The notes under the pieces were generated by a model. That model searched no databases and was not told the DNA's origin. It worked only from the letters and a program-made list of their open reading frames with translations. A stretch of 64,000 bases of DNA from Ambrosia x helenae (taxonomy: Eukaryota > Streptophyta > Magnoliopsida > Asterales > Asteraceae): positions 4,092,001-4,156,000 of the forward strand of contig CM061223.1 in assembly GCA_030844895.1 (NCBI GenBank), read 5' to 3'. A program made the translations under genes and the position numbers. Positions 1 through 10,304 of the stretch are shown here, piece by piece (position 1 is the stretch's first letter; each line of letters opens with the position of its first letter).

Positions 1-191
1 CGTATTCATGGAGTTAAATGAGATTAAAACAATGACTTGTGCATTCTAGACAATTTTAGGGACTTTAATATGCAAAAGTTATGTTGAGAGACTTTTTCTA
101 GCAAAATAAAAAATGTTTTTTTATTGTATTTACCCAAATATACAAAAAATAAAAAAGAAAAGAAAAGAATTAGCATATGATCAATAATTAC
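1..191 (-). other. Intron of the choline transporter-like gene
   Basis: Follows the GT donor of the last visible exon of the CTL gene. AT-rich, with no coding similarity seen. The missing last exon(s) should lie to the left of base 1. Confidence 0.6.
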
Positions 192-2766
192 CAAGACCAT
201 GCCCATTAAGATGGCTGTAGACCCCATCATCATTTCTCTGTCTGGATGTTTGATTCTTGTAAAAATTACAGCACAGGTTCCAGTGATAAGCCCACCCAAA
301 AGGGTACCCATGAGTAAAACAGCACCGGAACAATCATAACCAATGAGTGCTTCGACCCCAGTGGACTGAAACAACTCCCATGCATCTCTTGCCGAGTGGT
401 TAAAGCTTTTCCCATAAACTGCAATCTAAATAACCAAAATACAAACTTTAGTTACTTATATATAAAAAAGTTACTATAAGAATGCTTAAAAAAGTTATGC
501 ACCTGCACATATGCATATTTGTTAAAGAACCGAACAAGGGTCTCCACTAGATGAAAAAGGAAATCCACACAGCAAAGCAGGCATTCATTGTTGCCGATTT
601 TTGATCTGAATCCCCTGATCTGAAATATAAATCAAGTTTTAATCGCAAAATATGAGTAATTCGTTGAAAGAACAGTAAAATTTAGTTAGTTACCTCCCAC
701 CGTAGTGTTCGAATAGCAGCTGTAAAAAGAGAACCGTAACAAATGCTTCCAAAAGAAGTTGTTATAGCATACCGTAAAGATTGAAGCAGTGGGTTCCTTG
801 GCATTGTTGCAGCCTCACGACCACCATGAATAAGCACAAGAAACACCATACCGGAAACAATAACATGAACAGTGTTGCAAAGAACGGCCCCTGTCCAAAA
901 TAAACTCACCGAGAAAACCTGCATTTTAAATTGAAAGTATTTTTGAAAAGAAAAGAAAATCGTTACATAAGCATATAACCTTGTAACTGTTACCAATAAA
1001 ATATAATGTAAATAAGCAAAACTCGCCACCTCACCACAAGTAGCCACCATCTTCCACTATCACCTATGCTTGAAGCCACAACGCCAGCTGCACCAAACGA
1101 CCATAATCCTAGCCAAAGAAGCATGACCAACATAAACACACACGCTACCCTCATCACCTCCGGTAGCTTCCATACCATCTTCACAGCTCTTTGCAGCACC
1201 AACATTGTAAATGGAAGCCTAAATAAAAGTCCAAGAAACTGATTAAATTTTTATAAAACTCGATAACTTCCAAAAATTCAGATATATATGAGATGTTTAC
1301 CTGTCTATGACTGATATAACATACAAGAACTGTAACCCAGAGCCAATAGCAAAAGCAACACCCCAGAAAAAGAACTTGCCCCAAAAACACAAAACGCTAA
1401 GAACCGCAAGGTATGTGGTTAACAAATGAACAGATACTTTCATCATCTGATTCGAATGCGAACCAAGTAATAATAACCAAATCCAACCAATAACTGTACT
1501 AATGGCACCAGCAATGGCATATAACGGCCAGTAGTCCTCGGTTAAACCAGGTTGATTCTCAAGAAACCTGATTGTGTATTGATCTATGTTAAGCCTGTCT
1601 TTCTTCCTAAACCTATTTAGTCCAAGTACCCCAAGAGCAAGACCTACCACCACCATATGCAAAAGAAAAATCCCTAGCCAGAAAACATCGCGCCAATGGC
1701 GTGAACCATCAAGAGTAGGCCCCATTGATGTGGAGTTACCACTAGCTACACTCTACAATTCAATTTCATCCCACAATCAGATCAAATATATTGTGTGAAA
1801 ATTTCATAATAGAAGTATAGAACACAAATTACTCTTCACATGTAGCACTGTAGTAGTTATTTAAATTTCTCAAGTTCCCGGATTCATCTAATAACTCAGA
1901 CCGTATACACTGTTAATTGATAGGGATTGATAGGGATCATTATCATAACTAATTAGTTCATTCACTTCACAAATCTCAATCATTCATCCACTTTAGGTTA
2001 AAAAAATACATAATCACAATTCACCATCGGATTAAACATTAGTAACATTATTTTTAGTCAAAAGAATTTGTATTTTTTAATATTGATAGCAAGATTACAA
2101 TATAGTGGCAGGTAAATGGGCAACAAGCTACGCCGCAACCCTCTTTTGGATAGCAAAACCGATCCTACTAAAAAAATTACATTATATTTTCGCATGGTTG
2201 TAAAAATCGCGCCTAGCCTCCGATTAATCGCTAGTTGGAGGTTCACCGGGTAATTAATTGCTAGGCAGTCAGCGGTGGTCAAATCCGGTCCTAATCGGCC
2301 AAAAATCTTTGACTGTCTAGCGATTCCGGCCAAAACCTGTAAATTCTGCCGACTAATCCTATTTACTTAAAATAAATAACACATAAAAATGTGTATGTAT
2401 ATATTATATATATAAAAATGAAAATTACATATAAAATCCCAATCCGATTAATCACTGCTAATCGCTAGTCATCAGTACCTCAATAAAACGGACTTTTACA
2501 CATAGATATCGAACATTTCCAACTGTCTATTCTAATAACTGATCATTCGTATCCGACTAACAAATAATTAAAGTGATCATAGGTTACGATCACAACATCC
2601 AAAAGCTTATTACAATGCATACACCAATACATACATACTAAAGCATCAAATTATTAAAATAAAAGAAAAAATAGAAAAATAGAAAGAGTATAACAACCTG
2701 TTGAGCGGTGGTCATAGTACCGGTGTCGTCGTCGGAAGAAGAGAACGTAGTTTGCGTGTGATTCAT
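192..2766 (-). CDS. Choline transporter-like (CTL/PNS1) membrane protein, 3' end outside window
   Basis: Six exons can be joined with GT..AG borders and consistent phase: 2698-2766, 1301-1752, 1035-1218, 694-918, 503-619 and 192-425. They give about 427 residues; at least one more exon must lie left of the window because no stop follows the donor at 191. The protein is a multi-pass membrane protein: a short Ser/Asp/Thr-rich cytosolic start, then hydrophobic helices, with typical family stretches such as GYDCSGAVLLMGTLLGG near the visible end. Members of this plant family are annotated as plasma-membrane choline transporter-like; substrate and location in plants are not settled by sequence. 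The ATG at 2766 was chosen because exon 1 is in phase with exon 2. No frameshift was seen. Position next to an ASPG1-like protease fits the At1g25500 locus (memory). Confidence 0.88.
2092..2176 (-). pseudogene. 3' fragment of the recurrent non-LTR C-terminal module, copy 1
   Basis: On the minus strand the bases encode a decayed version of the GFAIQKGVAAQLVARLP signature seen in four longer copies in the window, here with an in-frame stop. It lies in intron 1 of the CTL gene and ends close to an A-rich 3' side. Family assignment is by comparison among the copies in this window. Confidence 0.6.
2184..2505. repeat. Possible degenerate hAT-type MITE
   Basis: Starts CATGGTTGTAAAAATCGC and holds several scattered TCGGC/CTAATCG/CGATTAATCG motifs, the style of the better preserved hAT-like element at 45164-45605. 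The right end (ACTTTTACACATAG) is only a weak inverted match and no 8-bp target duplication could be found. Low confidence. Confidence 0.3.
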
Positions 2767-2775
2767 CGTCAACAG

Positions 2776-2820
<45 letters not shown>
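2776..2820. repeat. (ATT)15 microsatellite in the 5'UTR of the CTL gene
   Basis: About fifteen uninterrupted ATT units end 10 bases upstream of the CTL start codon at 2766. On the gene strand this is an AAT run inside the probable leader. A GA-rich run (2891-2903) follows further upstream. Confidence 0.9.
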
Positions 2821-2822
<2 letters not shown>

Positions 2823-3128
2823 GATTAATTAGGGTTTGGAAGGGGGGGAACAGGAATTCAACGGCCGGACATGATCAACAGTTATATTCAGAGAGAGAGA
2901 GAGACAGATGAGGGGGGATAATATGTTATGAAGTGAACCACACGTTGACAGCTTTGACGGTTTTAACAAACTTTAGAGGGATGCCTCTATGATTATTATT
3001 TTTACTGTATTTTAATGCACGTTTTCTGTTAAAGCCTTTGTACCTTTTCTTTTTCGAACTATTCTTGAGGAAATTTATGAATTGTTTTGGATTTTTTAAA
3101 TAGAATGTAACGTTAAGATTTGGGTTGT
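2821..3128. other. Upstream region of the CTL gene, no gene seen
   Basis: Contains a G-run, a GAGAGAGAGA stretch and AT-rich DNA. It is the probable promoter region of the divergent minus-strand CTL gene, but no convincing TATA box was placed. Confidence 0.5.
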
Positions 3129-3144
3129 ATGTACAAGTATTAAA

Positions 3145-3424
3145 AAAAAAATTGGCGAGGGTTACAGTTGGAGCTACACTGACTATATTACTTGCCGTTT
3201 AAAAAAAATGAGCTAAAATGATGGATATATCTTGAAAATCATGGCGCAAATTTGATACGGCTAAAATGGGGTAGTGCTATAATTTGTTTTGTTATTGTGT
3301 TTCTGTTTTCTTTTTATTTGTGTGTTTGGTTGGTATGTTTGAGATGTATTCGAGTACCATATCCATATTTCGCTAGTTTCTTGCTAGCAAGTTGAAATAA
3401 AAGTTTTGTTGGTCATTCAAAAAA
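3145..3424 (+). mobile_element. 5'-truncated LINE 3'UTR fragment with 16-bp target duplication
   Basis: The 16-bp sequence ATGTACAAGTATTAAA occurs at 3129-3144 and again at 3425-3440, flanking a 280-bp insert that ends in an A run (from about 3419). The last 80 bases include GCTAGTTTCTTGCTAGCAAG followed by a T-rich stretch and the A tail, which resembles plant L1 3'UTRs. No coding part remains. The long perfect duplication plus A tail shows target-primed insertion. Confidence 0.75.
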
Positions 3425-3440
3425 ATGTACAAGTATTAAA

Positions 3441-4226
3441 GGGGAGTTTAAGTTATCTAGATTTTTTATCTTTTGTTTCTTGATGTCCGAGTAGTCGGTT
3501 TGGGTCAATTGAAAAGCAGAAACTAGTTACTTTTGTTTTCTCACGTGAGTTATTATTTTTAATTTACTCTTGTTACTAAAAATTTGAAATTAACTTGCTA
3601 AATATGTTCATTTAAATTTGGATCTTCAAAATCTTTTTTTTTTTTTTTATCAGTTAAGACCTTCTCCAACGCTACAAGCGAAGGACATGGTCTCTCTCCT
3701 CCATGTCGAAAAGCTTCATGAGTTGGTCTCACTCTTCTCTTCTCCTTCTACATTCCTATTTTGACCCACTAGTGAAGGAAGATTTTTGACCCCCTTTCTC
3801 TTTGCAACGTTCCCCAAGCCCATCTCTCTTTACAAGATTAACCATGATAGTATGATACCCTCATCGACATAGTCTTGGTTATGGACTAGCATCTATATTG
3901 ATGTATGTACTTAATACCATAAAAAAAATTGGTTAAAAACATTAAAAATACCATGCTATAGAAAATTAGAAATGCTAAACGGAATGCAATTATGCAAAGT
4001 TCATATTAAGGATATTTTAAACCAAATATGAACATGTATAGAAAGCCTCGAGTAGTATAATGATATTAATAAACTATATGATACCATTAATTAAAAAGTA
4101 TTAAAATCATAAGTTGAAGTTGATGCATATCTCTATATCTTCTAGTTCACATAGAGGATAAACTGCGTAATTGATATGAAGGCGTGAAGTTGGTATGTGT
4201 TTGGTATTTTAAATTGTGATCAAGGC
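3441..4226. other. Intergenic stretch, no gene seen
   Basis: AT-rich DNA with a T14 run near 3636. No reading frame longer than noise and no recognisable domain. Confidence 0.5.
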
Positions 4227-4229
4227 TTA

Positions 4230-4427
4230 GGAGCTGTTTGGTAGCCTCTGAATGGTCATTAAGATGCTACATCTGAATGGTTTATAGTATCTTAATGGTT
4301 AAAATGTAATCTTAAGTATTAACAGTTAAGAGGTGACATCTTAATGGTTGCCTCTTAACCATTCAAAGTTTATGAACCATTAAGAGGTAGCCTCTGAATG
4401 GTTATTAAGAGGCTACCAAACAGCCCC
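4230..4427. mobile_element. Tourist-like (PIF/Harbinger) MITE
   Basis: 198-bp element with terminal inverted repeats starting GGAGCTGTTTGGTAGCCTCT on the left and matching, on the other strand, GGGGCTGTTTGGTAGCCTCT on the right. A TTA target duplication sits at 4227-4229 and 4428-4430, the PIF/Harbinger hallmark. The inside repeats AATGGTTAAGA-type motifs and has no coding capacity. Confidence 0.8.
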
Positions 4428-4599
4428 TTAGTTTAACTCTGAAAGTCTGAAGCCTAGTGCATTTAATTAAAAGTATGATCAACAAAAAGTTAAGGAAAAA
4501 TATGTCGGGTCAAAGGGTTTATGGAATTTTTTTGACAAGGGTTTATGGAATTTTTTTAATGGTGTATATAGCGTCACTTATTTGACAAGGCATTTGAGT

Positions 4600-4855
4600 T
4601 TCTTTCCGTCGTGAATTAACATTGACTCAATTATTTGGTCGGTGGTGCCTTGTCGGTCTGGGTCGTTGGTTGAACCGGGCTTGCATCAAATCGTTGGTCG
4701 GACCCGTGAACCGACGGTGGTACCGGGAAAAAAAGAGCTTGAACCGGAAAATTTCTAGTTTTGTTGGATTTTTTTTTTTAGCCGGTTGGTTGGGCCGGTC
4801 AAACCGGCGGAAGATCGAATTCAATGTTTAATCCGGCTTTAAAAACATTGAAGAA
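4600..4855. repeat. CCGG-rich hAT-like MITE remnant
   Basis: Repeated CCGGTTGG, GGTCGGA and GGGCCGGTC words, with a right end that reads CAATGTTTTTAAAGCCGG on the minus strand. It belongs in style with the 50770-51045 element, but the left end and target duplication are not clear. The open frames on both strands here are by-products of the repeat. Confidence 0.45.
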
Positions 4856-5004
4856 AACATCATGTTGTATGACCTCATACCTAAAAAGAAAAACAATTAC
4901 CATCCATCTTCAGAAACTCCTGATTTTGAATTTACCCCTACAATAATGGTATTTAATGTTCTTCAAAGCTTCAAGCCACAATATCTCGTTCAAGTGCCAA
5001 AGTT

Positions 5005-5275
5005 GAACACTATGAGAGGGGTAACGCGGTGGCAAAAACAAGTTGGATTCGCAACTTATTACTTGAATTCGGTCTTCCCACTCACCATGCTACAGGACAA
5101 TATGTCACTCGTATACTTATCTAAAAATCATGTCAAACATCAAAGTACCAAACATGTGGTCATTTCACTTGGGAAAAAGTTCAAGAGGGCGCCATTTGAG
5201 TTCTTCACATACCCACAGCCTATCGATATGCAGACATTCTCACTAAAGGGCTACCAATGAATCTTTTCACCAAAT
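5005..5275 (+). pseudogene. Copia RNase H C-terminal relic
   Basis: Decayed Ty1/Copia polymerase end. The frame after frameshift correction shows the RNase H tail pattern: a degraded LL.EFGL..H.AT piece, then LVYLSKNHVKHQSTKHV, which matches the family pattern (A/M)(V)YL..NPV.H.RTKH, then a relic of the ADI(L/F)TKGLP signature near 5225-5260. The residues between have drifted and at least two frame changes are needed. No LTR was found next to it. Confidence 0.75.
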
Positions 5276-5439
5276 GTCATTCCATTTTGTGCATTCAACC
5301 GACTATTGCTCACATTGCGAGGGACAGTTAACTACACATTCTATATATCGGTGTATGTATATTATATATTTGGTATATCTTCTATTTTACCATATTGTCT
5401 AGCTTGTGATCATTCTCTTAGTTTTTTTTTTCCTTTAAA

Positions 5440-5715
5440 CGACTTTTTTTTTTTAAATAATAATAATAATTCATTCCAGGACAAAGAAAATTACATTAAG
5501 ATAGCGGGCAGGCGGGCAACAAGCTGCGCCGCCACCCCATTCTGGATAGCAAATCCTAATCTACTAAAAACATAACCATGTCCACCCGGAGCCGAGACAC
5601 TACTGTGAATAACCCGCTGGACCCTGGTCAGGAAACGGGTAGCCTCCGGTGCCAATGAGCCAAAGGTATCAAAAGCCAAAGGTACAAAAACGTGTTGGTT
5701 CTCCTCGCAGACGGT
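5440..5715 (-). pseudogene. 5'-truncated non-LTR element, C-terminal module, copy 2
   Basis: Minus-strand frame ends with ENQHVFVPLAFDTFGSLAP.., a central R.FL.RVQRVIH stretch, then GYVFSRLGFAIQ and AAQLVARLP before the stop. The 3' side has a short UTR followed by an A-rich tail (the T-rich run at 5444-5454 on the plus strand). The upstream part of the protein is absent, as expected for a 5'-truncated LINE. The same module recurs at 8356, 14385 and 15395. Confidence 0.7.
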
Positions 5716-6428
5716 AAACATAATATATGTAATTAAGGTATTTATATTTATATTGTTTGTATATGTATTGTATTTATGTTGTTTGTAAATCAAGGAAAAA
5801 GCAAAAGAAAAATTCTATCGATACTTCAATTGTAGACACACACACCATCATCATGATATTTGTAATTAAGGTATGATTCTAATGTAATGGAGTGACCTTT
5901 GTAATGATATTAAAGGGGTCATTGGTTATCCAGTGATCTCTACTTGACAACCTTTAGTAGGTGTCCATCATTCAGTTTGCCTCGGTGCTTTTAAGTTTTA
6001 AGTGACACCAAAATTAAAATGGATCCATTTTAATACTTGGATCGTCCATTTTAATACTTGGATCATCTATAAGCCCATTAATTTGTAGTTTTCTTACTTG
6101 GATCATCTATAAATTAAAATTAAAATGGATCCATTCTAATATATAATAATAATTGGTTAAAAAATACTTCCCGTTTAATAACAAGAAATAAACTTGGCTT
6201 ACGTGGAAAAGAAATCGTTATCAAAAGTTTGACAAGTCATGAATTAAAGGTGTTTGAAAACGTAGGTGGTGGTGTATTGCTAATTGGCTATGATCGCCTT
6301 TTAACAACGCCTCAAAAGCGACGAAAGTGTAGTTTGTCGGTGATTGTACATACACACCGGGATACATAAAATGCCAATTCACTTACCTTTGACCATTAAC
6401 AAAGGAAAGTCATACAAAAGCTAAATAA
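5716..6428. other. Intergenic AT-rich DNA with short direct repeats
   Basis: The words AATGGATCCATT and ACTTGGATC(G/A)TC recur several times between 6015 and 6145, forming an imperfect local repeat. No gene was recognised. Confidence 0.5.
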
Positions 6429-6441
6429 AGCTAAATACTTT

Positions 6442-6663
6442 AGCCAAAGCAATTATAACCCATCGGCATCTTGTGGTGGGATAAGACTAAGGGATTATAA
6501 GGTTCTGGGTTCGAATCAGACAAGAGGGTTTTCTCATAATTATGAGTTTCCTCCCGAATTGGTGACTTGGTGGTGTAATATGATCGCGTGGTAACACTGA
6601 TGGCATGATGACACTTCAGTGGTCCGTGAGTGATTCCAATTTAGCTGTTAAAAAAAAAAAAAA
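6442..6663 (+). mobile_element. SINE with 13-bp target duplication
   Basis: AGCTAAATACTTT occurs at 6429-6441 and 6664-6676. The insert holds an A-box-like region (near GGTGGGATAAG), a good Pol III B box GGGTTCGAATC at 6507-6517, and ends in an A15 tail. This is the layout of a tRNA-derived SINE of about 220 bp. The exact 5' end inside the duplication is uncertain. Both target copies are identical, so the insertion is fairly recent. Confidence 0.8.
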
Positions 6664-6676
6664 AGCTAAATACTTT

Positions 6677-7910
6677 GCAAACCAAATTAATATCTTTTTT
6701 TAATGGCTAATTTCTCACACCCATTTTTCACCTATTTATTTACATCCACTTGGACTCCAACCCATGACATTTCCCTCAAGAGACATTTGTCTCTCCCACT
6801 CCACCACAAGGGTGAAGGCAAATTAAAATCCAATTTAGCTCACTCAAAATAATACAATTAGATTGTTTGATATATTTAGTCCCACTAGTTCTCTCACGTC
6901 CTGCATTGCAATGATGGAGAGTACCTTTGCCGTCGCCCTCTTATTTGCCAATGGTTCAACGTTGATAATGGTGGTGAGGTAAAGGCTAACGCGTCCACTA
7001 CACTCAGTCTAAGAACTTTTGCATCTCCATCAAACATCATATTACTCATTGTTTTATTGGTTTGTGTAAAGCGATCTCACAAACATACAATATTTTTTTT
7101 CTTCGTTGTAACATTAAAAGATAATTATACAAGTAGTCAATGTGGTTAATTTTTTATTCGATTCTTAGTTACTTAATTATATGATGACTAGTTTATACAC
7201 CGGAAGCGTCCCGATGTTGAAAAATCTAATATAACATAATAAAATCTTAATGTTTTGATGTCATTTCAGGAACTAAAGCATATAGGTTCTAACCCGTATG
7301 TCTTCATTGAACATGCAATACATCTTTTTGTATCTTTGAAAAGTTTCAAAAGCCCTTTTGAATTGAAAATCTTCAAACTTATTCAACATGACTACTTAAA
7401 AAATGTTCATATAGAACAAACATACAAAATCAAGATTCATAAAAGAAACGAACCTGCATACTAAAGTAGAAACAATTTTAAATATACCAATTGTATACGA
7501 CTTTTCCAAACTGCTTATGTTAAATAATACCATGCGGATAAACGCATCTACCCAAATAAGCAATCTCAAACAACCCTAGAATTGTTTAGACGAAGATAAA
7601 AACATTAAAGGAAAACGGATCGACTAAACTCAACATACATACAGAAAGACATGCCAAAATGGTAAAATAATAAATAAAAGGTTAATGTTATGAGTACATG
7701 TTGCAAGCTTTAGTAAAGTGAATCATGAAAAGAAAAGAATAACCATTCACATAAATCACCACTCAACTATAGAAAATAATAACTATTGATTTTAGAAAAA
7801 ATGGTCAACTATGACTAATATGTTTTTTTGACCAATCAAACGGAGCACTTTATTAAACTATGACTAATATTTGCATATATCAAAGGTAGACTAAAACATC
7901 AACATATGAA
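6677..7910. other. Intergenic stretch, no gene seen
   Basis: AT-rich sequence; the 69-residue frame at 7255-7464 has no recognisable motif and is not called. Confidence 0.5.
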
Positions 7911-8875
7911 TTAACTATGTGGTGTAACACAGTGAATTTGACCTTTTTGATGATTATTATCTTTCTTTAACCAAAGCCAAATCTTGGACACTAAAAAACT
8001 CTCACCTTTGCTTCTGCTACTAGTCTTCTTTCCATCACTACCTCCATCAGTTAAACCATGCCCTTTATCTTTAATACCAAAATTGCCCCTCCTACTACTG
8101 TTACCCCTGTTAGAAACAAACTCCACTTTTAAATCTAGATTTCTCACAACATATTCATTTGTTCTCATTGAATAACATCTTCTGTCATCAAAGTTACTAT
8201 TACTTGTCTCCCCTACATATTATTCTTCCTTTTTACCACCATTTGTTGCTCTAAACTTCCCAAGTCTAACTGGATACACCCTCTTTTCATTACAAATAAT
8301 ACTCCCTTCAGATTGCTTGAATTTACCAAAATACCTTTGACTGCTATCATCATCATTTGGAAGTTTTGAAAGCTGAGGGCAAAAAAGTGGATAAACATGA
8401 AGCGGCTTGTCTAGAGAACCAGCATGTGTTTGTGCCCTTCGCTTTTGATACTTTTGGAGCGATGGCCCCGCAAGCAATCAAGCTCCTCGATCGCGTGAAG
8501 AAAGTTATGCAAAGTAATTCCCCAGCCGCTAAGGGCCAATGTTTTATTTTCAATAGAGTAGGTTTTGCAATACAAAAAGGGGTAGCGGCGCAACTTGTGG
8601 CCCGTTTACCTACGTATCACTTGTAATTGGCTGATAATTTTGCAATTGAAAAATGATCATCATTATTAATATTATTATTATCATCATCTTCTTCCCTTGC
8701 ATAACCAAACTCAAAAACTGGATTCTCAACTGAAAAACCAGGTGTGAAAAGTGTTCCTCTACATAAAGGACATGTAGAATTTGATAACAACCAAGTGGTA
8801 ATACAATGCATATGGAAAGCATGATTTCACAAAGGCAGTAACCTTAAATTGTCCTTTTGTGTAAATTCACTTAGG
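7911..8875 (-). pseudogene. ATL-type RING-H2 E3 ligase pseudogene, split by a LINE
   Basis: The part at 8638-8875 reads LRLLPL, then a stop, then NHAFHMHC, TTWLL.NSTCPLCRGTLF and an acidic Asp/Asn run. This is the second half of a RING-H2 finger followed by an ATL46/47-like tail. The stop (TGA) sits where the family has a zinc-binding Cys (TGC). The tail resumes at 8355 down to 7911 with KRVYPVRLGKF, GETSNS, RRCYSM and a basic stretch, ending at a normal stop. Between the two halves lies a 280-bp LINE module in the opposite orientation. The N-terminal membrane helix and first zinc ligands are missing upstream of 8875. Active ATL proteins are membrane ubiquitin ligases; this copy cannot be one. 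Confidence 0.8.
8356..8640 (+). pseudogene. Non-LTR C-terminal module, copy 3, inserted in the RING-H2 gene
   Basis: Plus-strand frame LKAEGKKVDKHEAAC, ENQHVFVPFAFDTFGAMAP, then RVGFAIQKGVAAQLVARLP and a stop. It is uninterrupted for about 90 residues. It starts inside the ATL coding sequence and ends shortly after the stop. The flanks on the ATL strand, CAAAATTATC and CAAAACTTCC, agree at 8 of 10 bases and may be a diverged target duplication. No long A tail is left. Confidence 0.75.
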
Positions 8876-10304
8876 CTCTTTTAATCCCATTAGCTATTTG
8901 TAAGAAAACACTGGAAGTGCATAAATGAAAGCTTGATCTAAATCATTGTATCATTTTGATAAAACTATAAAAGATGTATTAATATGAATATAGTGTGTAA
9001 ATATCCAACAAAATGGTAATGTTTCAAGCTTTCAATTTTCGTGATGGGTTCATTTTCCATGCTCTTTGTACTGATACATACTATAAGATGGTGTCATAAT
9101 TTTTCTGAAAGCGACACACTTTCTAGTTTTACACTACCTAAGATCCACTAAATACTGGTGGAAGAAATTAAAGCATTGGGTTTCTTATGGAACAAAAACC
9201 GGTCACAGCTTGTTGCCCGCCTGCCTAGTTTCTCACAAAAAAATAAAAATTAAATAAATAACTTGGTTTTTTGTTTCTTTTCCGTTTAGTGGATGTTCTC
9301 CTCCTGCCTAGTTTCTCACTAGGTGATGGTTGTTTTGTTTATATATTTTTAGTTGGTCTTTTTTTAAAAAAAAAAAAGTTATCCACTAAATACTCACAAT
9401 GAAGTTTGAACTCCCAGTCTCCCACCACTGTTTTTTATTTATGGCAAAGTAGTGAAAAACCAAAAGAGACCTAGATTTCCAATCCAAATTGTGTCGTCTC
9501 GCACGACTTTTAATCCACAAGAATGTTGCATCTTGAATTTTCCCCATCATCTGATCAATATGCACCCGTTTGCTGTAGATGATTAGTTCATTCCTTTTCC
9601 ATATTACTCAACATGCCACTGAAGAGGATATGTGCTTTTATGGCCGAAGGCTGAACCATCATGGTGCAACCATAACAATAGCTTCGGAGCAATAGCATTG
9701 GCAAAATGGCCCATGGGCCATTGCACATTCAGAGCCCATATAGAAAGGTATAAATGCCTAGACTCCAACTTCATTGAGGGACACTGGTAAATCTCCGAAC
9801 CAAATACTCTTCTCTCTACTTTACCATTTTCAGAAATCCATACTTATTCTCACGTCGGAGGGCGGTCACAGAGAGACCTCCCCTCTCCCTTATGACGAGC
9901 CTAACGGTGTCTGTTTTGCAGGTTTATCCAAATCCAGATAGCAACAATCACCTTCAACTCATCTTTGATCAATCCCGTTAATCCGAACCATTTGGAGGTG
10001 ATCTTTTCCTCTACAAGACGTGCCTTCCCATAATAATTGTGTTGTCAAAACTATTGATTGCATTGCCCTTTGTTTGAAACTAACCATCCCATAATAGCTT
10101 AACAAGATACCATTATAGCTTAACAAGATAATTAAAACGCATTGCAATAGTTAGCCACATGCTATTATAATTACAAAACATGTTACAAATACCATTAAAC
10201 CCTAAACTACTAATAATTTCGAAATAACCAAAACAAAATACATAAATTTAAGCAATAAAACTTGAAAAAATAAAAAAACAAAAATAAAATCCTAGACAAC
10301 CGTT
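8876..10304. other. Intergenic stretch with small non-LTR scraps
   Basis: Near 9217-9235 there is a 20-bp scrap of the same module end (ACAGCTTGTTGCCCGCCTG). A CCTGCCTAGTTTCTCAC word occurs twice (about 9220 and 9304). No gene was recognised. The region from about 10150 to 10304 is the probable 3' flank of the protease gene. Confidence 0.5.

Noticed and set aside
4622..4831. Small protein genes on both strands
   Set aside because: Overlapping mirror frames in a CCGG-rich repeat.
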